NCBI GenBank assembly: GCA_947455845.1
Contig: CANGQE010000084.1
Coordinates: 1 to 6,223, forward strand
Length of the DNA stretch: 6,223 bases
Direction: 5' to 3'
From: Rickettsiales bacterium
Lineage (GTDB): Bacteria; Pseudomonadota; Alphaproteobacteria; Rickettsiales; UBA1997
The notes under the pieces are model-generated. The model was not told where the DNA came from, searched no databases, and was given only the letters and a program-made list of their open reading frames with translations. The translations under genes and the position numbers were made by a program. Below are positions 4,479 through 6,223 of the stretch, piece by piece (the first letter of the stretch is position 1; each line of letters begins with the position of its first letter).

Positions 4479-5636
4479 ATGACCAAGCCAATTACTAAAC
4501 CTCAATCCAATAAATTCAGCAGCGGCCCTTGCGCCAAGCGGCCAAATTGGAATGCGGATTTTCTAAATAGCAGCGATCTTTTAGGTAGATCGCATCGCTC
4601 TAAGGAAGCATTAAACCTGATTAATCAGGTTAATTCCTTAAGCCTTAAACTTCTTAATGTTCCTCAAGACTACAAAATCGCTCTCATCGCCGCGTCCGAT
4701 ACGGGTGCTTTTGAATGCGCCATGTGGAATATGTTGGGTGAGCGTCCAGTTGACGTAATTTATTTTGAAGCCTTCGGAGCCGAATGGTACAAAGGAATTA
4801 CAGAACAATTGCGCTTACCTGACGTGCGCAAATTCAGCGCTGATTTTGGTAAATTTCCTGATCTTAGCACAGTTGATTTTGACCGTGACGTTGTGTTCAC
4901 GTTAAACGGAACTACTTCGGGTGCTTGCATTAATGATCTTGATTTTATTCCAGACGACAGAAAAGGCCTAACCTTTTGCGATGCCACCTCCGCTGCTTTT
5001 TCCATGCCGATTGATTTTAGCAAACTCGATATCACCACTTATTCTTGGCAGAAATCTTTGGGCGGCGAAGCCCAGCACGGCGTTTTAATCCTTAGCCCGC
5101 GCGCCGTTGAACGTATTGAAAAATACACACCAAGTTGGCCTTTACCAAAAATTTATCAGTTAAAAAAGAAGGGTGCTTTCCAGAATAGCGTCTTTGAAGG
5201 CTCAGTAATTAACACCCCATCAATGATCTGCATTCTTGATGCATGGGATACCTTAAGCTGGATTGAAGAAAAAGTCGGCATTGAGGCGATGTATAAAAGA
5301 GTCGATGATAATTTTGCCGCAATTTCACAATTTCTAAACACTTCCGAAAATTTCGAAAATTTATGCGCTGATGAAAAATATCAGTCGCGCACTTCGGTTT
5401 GTTTTACCATTTCGCAAAGCTGGTTTAAAGAATTACCCCAAGACCAACAAAGAGTTTTCATCGATAAAGTTGCAGCGATTTTGCAAGCAGAAAAAGTTGC
5501 TTTCGACATTAAAGGCTACAATTCAGCTCCACCTTCTTTTAGAGTTTGGTGCGGCTTAACAATTGAAGCCGAAGATATCAAAAACTTATGTAACTGGTTT
5601 GAATACGCCTATGAAACTGCCCGCAATGCTAAGTAA
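4479..5636 (+). CDS. serC: Phosphoserine aminotransferase (alphaproteobacterial/Methanosarcina-type)
   Basis: SerC transfers the amino group of glutamate to 3-phosphohydroxypyruvate, giving O-phosphoserine; it is a fold-type I PLP enzyme. The 385-residue protein starts with the substrate motif FSSGPCAKRPNW (13-24) and GRSHRS (36-41). The PLP-binding Asp is D168 in FCDATSAAF, and the Schiff-base lysine is K192 in YSWQKSLGGEAQHGV. The SWQKxLGGEAxHG block and the length put it in the class seen in alphaproteobacteria and Methanosarcina rather than the roughly 360-residue E. coli class. Further family blocks are TLNGTTSGA (141-149) and the C-terminal SFRVWCGLTIE (352-362). Its ATG lies 3 nt after the serA stop, so it depends on the same transcript and probably on coupled translation. 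No lesion is seen. Confidence 0.96.
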   Translation: MTKPITKPQSNKFSSGPCAKRPNWNADFLNSSDLLGRSHRSKEALNLINQVNSLSLKLLNVPQDYKIALIAASDTGAFECAMWNMLGERPVDVIYFEAFGAEWYKGITEQLRLPDVRKFSADFGKFPDLSTVDFDRDVVFTLNGTTSGACINDLDFIPDDRKGLTFCDATSAAFSMPIDFSKLDITTYSWQKSLGGEAQHGVLILSPRAVERIEKYTPSWPLPKIYQLKKKGAFQNSVFEGSVINTPSMICILDAWDTLSWIEEKVGIEAMYKRVDDNFAAISQFLNTSENFENLCADEKYQSRTSVCFTISQSWFKELPQDQQRVFIDKVAAILQAEKVAFDIKGYNSAPPSFRVWCGLTIEAEDIKNLCNWFEYAYETARNAK

Positions 5637-6223
5637 ATGCGCTATTTTTGATTTTGATTCCACCCTAATTTCAATTGAAACTTTGGATTTCTTAATTGGC
5701 AAAAGCGCCAAAGAAAATAAGTCGGAAGTAGAAAAAATTACCCACATGGCAATGTCGGGAAAACTTACTTTTGCCGATTCGCTGCGCCTGCGTTTTGCCG
5801 ACATCAAGCTAGAAAAGTCAGATATCGATGCTTTGAAAAATGAAATTTGCAATTACCTCACTGAGGGTTTTGTTACGGGCATAAATCAGCTAGAATCCGA
5901 ATTTGATATTTATATTATTTCCGGCGGGTTCTTAGAAATAATTGCTCCCGTCGCAGAAAAACTTGGCATCTCCCCAAAAAATTGCTTCGCCAATAATTTT
6001 ATTTACCAAGATCAAAAAGTAGTGGGTTTCGAGCAAGCCAACATCATGGCTCAAAATGGCGGCAAGCCTAAAATCGTCGAGCAAATTTTAAGTAAAAAAT
6101 CTTACGACAAAATTTTTATGATTGGTGATGGCTACACCGATTTGGAAGTTTCTAAAGCTAACTCCAAAGTAACTTTCTGCGGCTTTGGTGAACATGTGGT
6201 GCGTGATTCGGTGCTGAAAGAAG
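5626..6223 (+). CDS. serB: Phosphoserine phosphatase, C-terminus cut by window edge
   Basis: SerB hydrolyses O-phosphoserine to L-serine and phosphate, the last step of the pathway. The frame is open from the ATG at 5626 to the right edge (199 codons). All HAD-superfamily motifs are present: motif I DFDST with the nucleophile D9 and the general acid/base D11, motif II SGG (99-101), motif III lysine K147 in GGKPKIVEQI, and motif IV GDGYTD with D168 and D172. E18 (ISIETLDFL) and R56 (SLRLRF) correspond to the substrate-binding Glu and Arg of archaeal SerB. The gene overlaps the serC 3' end by 11 nt. An in-frame ATG at 5611 would add five residues (MKLPA) and overlap by 26 nt; neither start has a clear Shine-Dalgarno sequence. 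I prefer 5626 because D9 then lies at the usual distance from the N-terminus. The ATG directly after the serC stop (5637) is out of frame. Only the last helix or so of the protein is missing. Confidence 0.95.
   Translation, partial: MLSKCAIFDFDSTLISIETLDFLIGKSAKENKSEVEKITHMAMSGKLTFADSLRLRFADIKLEKSDIDALKNEICNYLTEGFVTGINQLESEFDIYIISGGFLEIIAPVAEKLGISPKNCFANNFIYQDQKVVGFEQANIMAQNGGKPKIVEQILSKKSYDKIFMIGDGYTDLEVSKANSKVTFCGFGEHVVRDSVLKE

Overview
The window reads as chromosomal DNA of an AT-rich proteobacterium, most likely an alphaproteobacterium. Two things suggest this: the long SerC, of the type common in alphaproteobacteria and some archaea, and an intergenic hairpin around CCTGAA-N5-TTCAGG of a kind I recall from alphaproteobacterial spacers. 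No 16S or other marker is present, so genus and even order stay open.

The left part (1-2168) is an accessory, repeat-rich stretch. It holds a REP-associated tyrosine transposase (RAYT) on the minus strand, cut by the left edge. Beyond it lie two tandem TRL-like lipoprotein genes on the minus strand, with a good sigma-70-like promoter upstream. Around these genes are four copies of a 33-bp motif (tag-GTGTC...GACAC-ctttgct), two of them inside a perfect 73-bp tandem duplication. The copies flank the RAYT/lipoprotein block on both sides. The simplest reading is that they are the REP-like partner sequences of this RAYT. That pairing is an inference, not proven here.

The middle part (2169-3275) carries a plus-strand gene for a lipoprotein with a parvulin-type peptidyl-prolyl isomerase domain. 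A large imperfect palindrome with 28-nt arms and a second small hairpin follow it directly; they belong to a different repeat family from the RAYT-side motif.

The right part (3276-6223) is an ordinary but complete biosynthetic operon, serA-serC-serB, with a 3-nt gap and then a short overlap between genes. It encodes the phosphorylated serine pathway: 3-phosphoglycerate to 3-phosphohydroxypyruvate (SerA), to phosphoserine (SerC), to serine (SerB). SerA keeps the C-terminal ACT domain and the residues that bind serine in E. coli SerA, so end-product inhibition is expected. SerB is cut by the right edge.

I see no tRNA, rRNA, CRISPR array or riboswitch. The most interesting material is the RAYT and its candidate repeats, not the serine operon.
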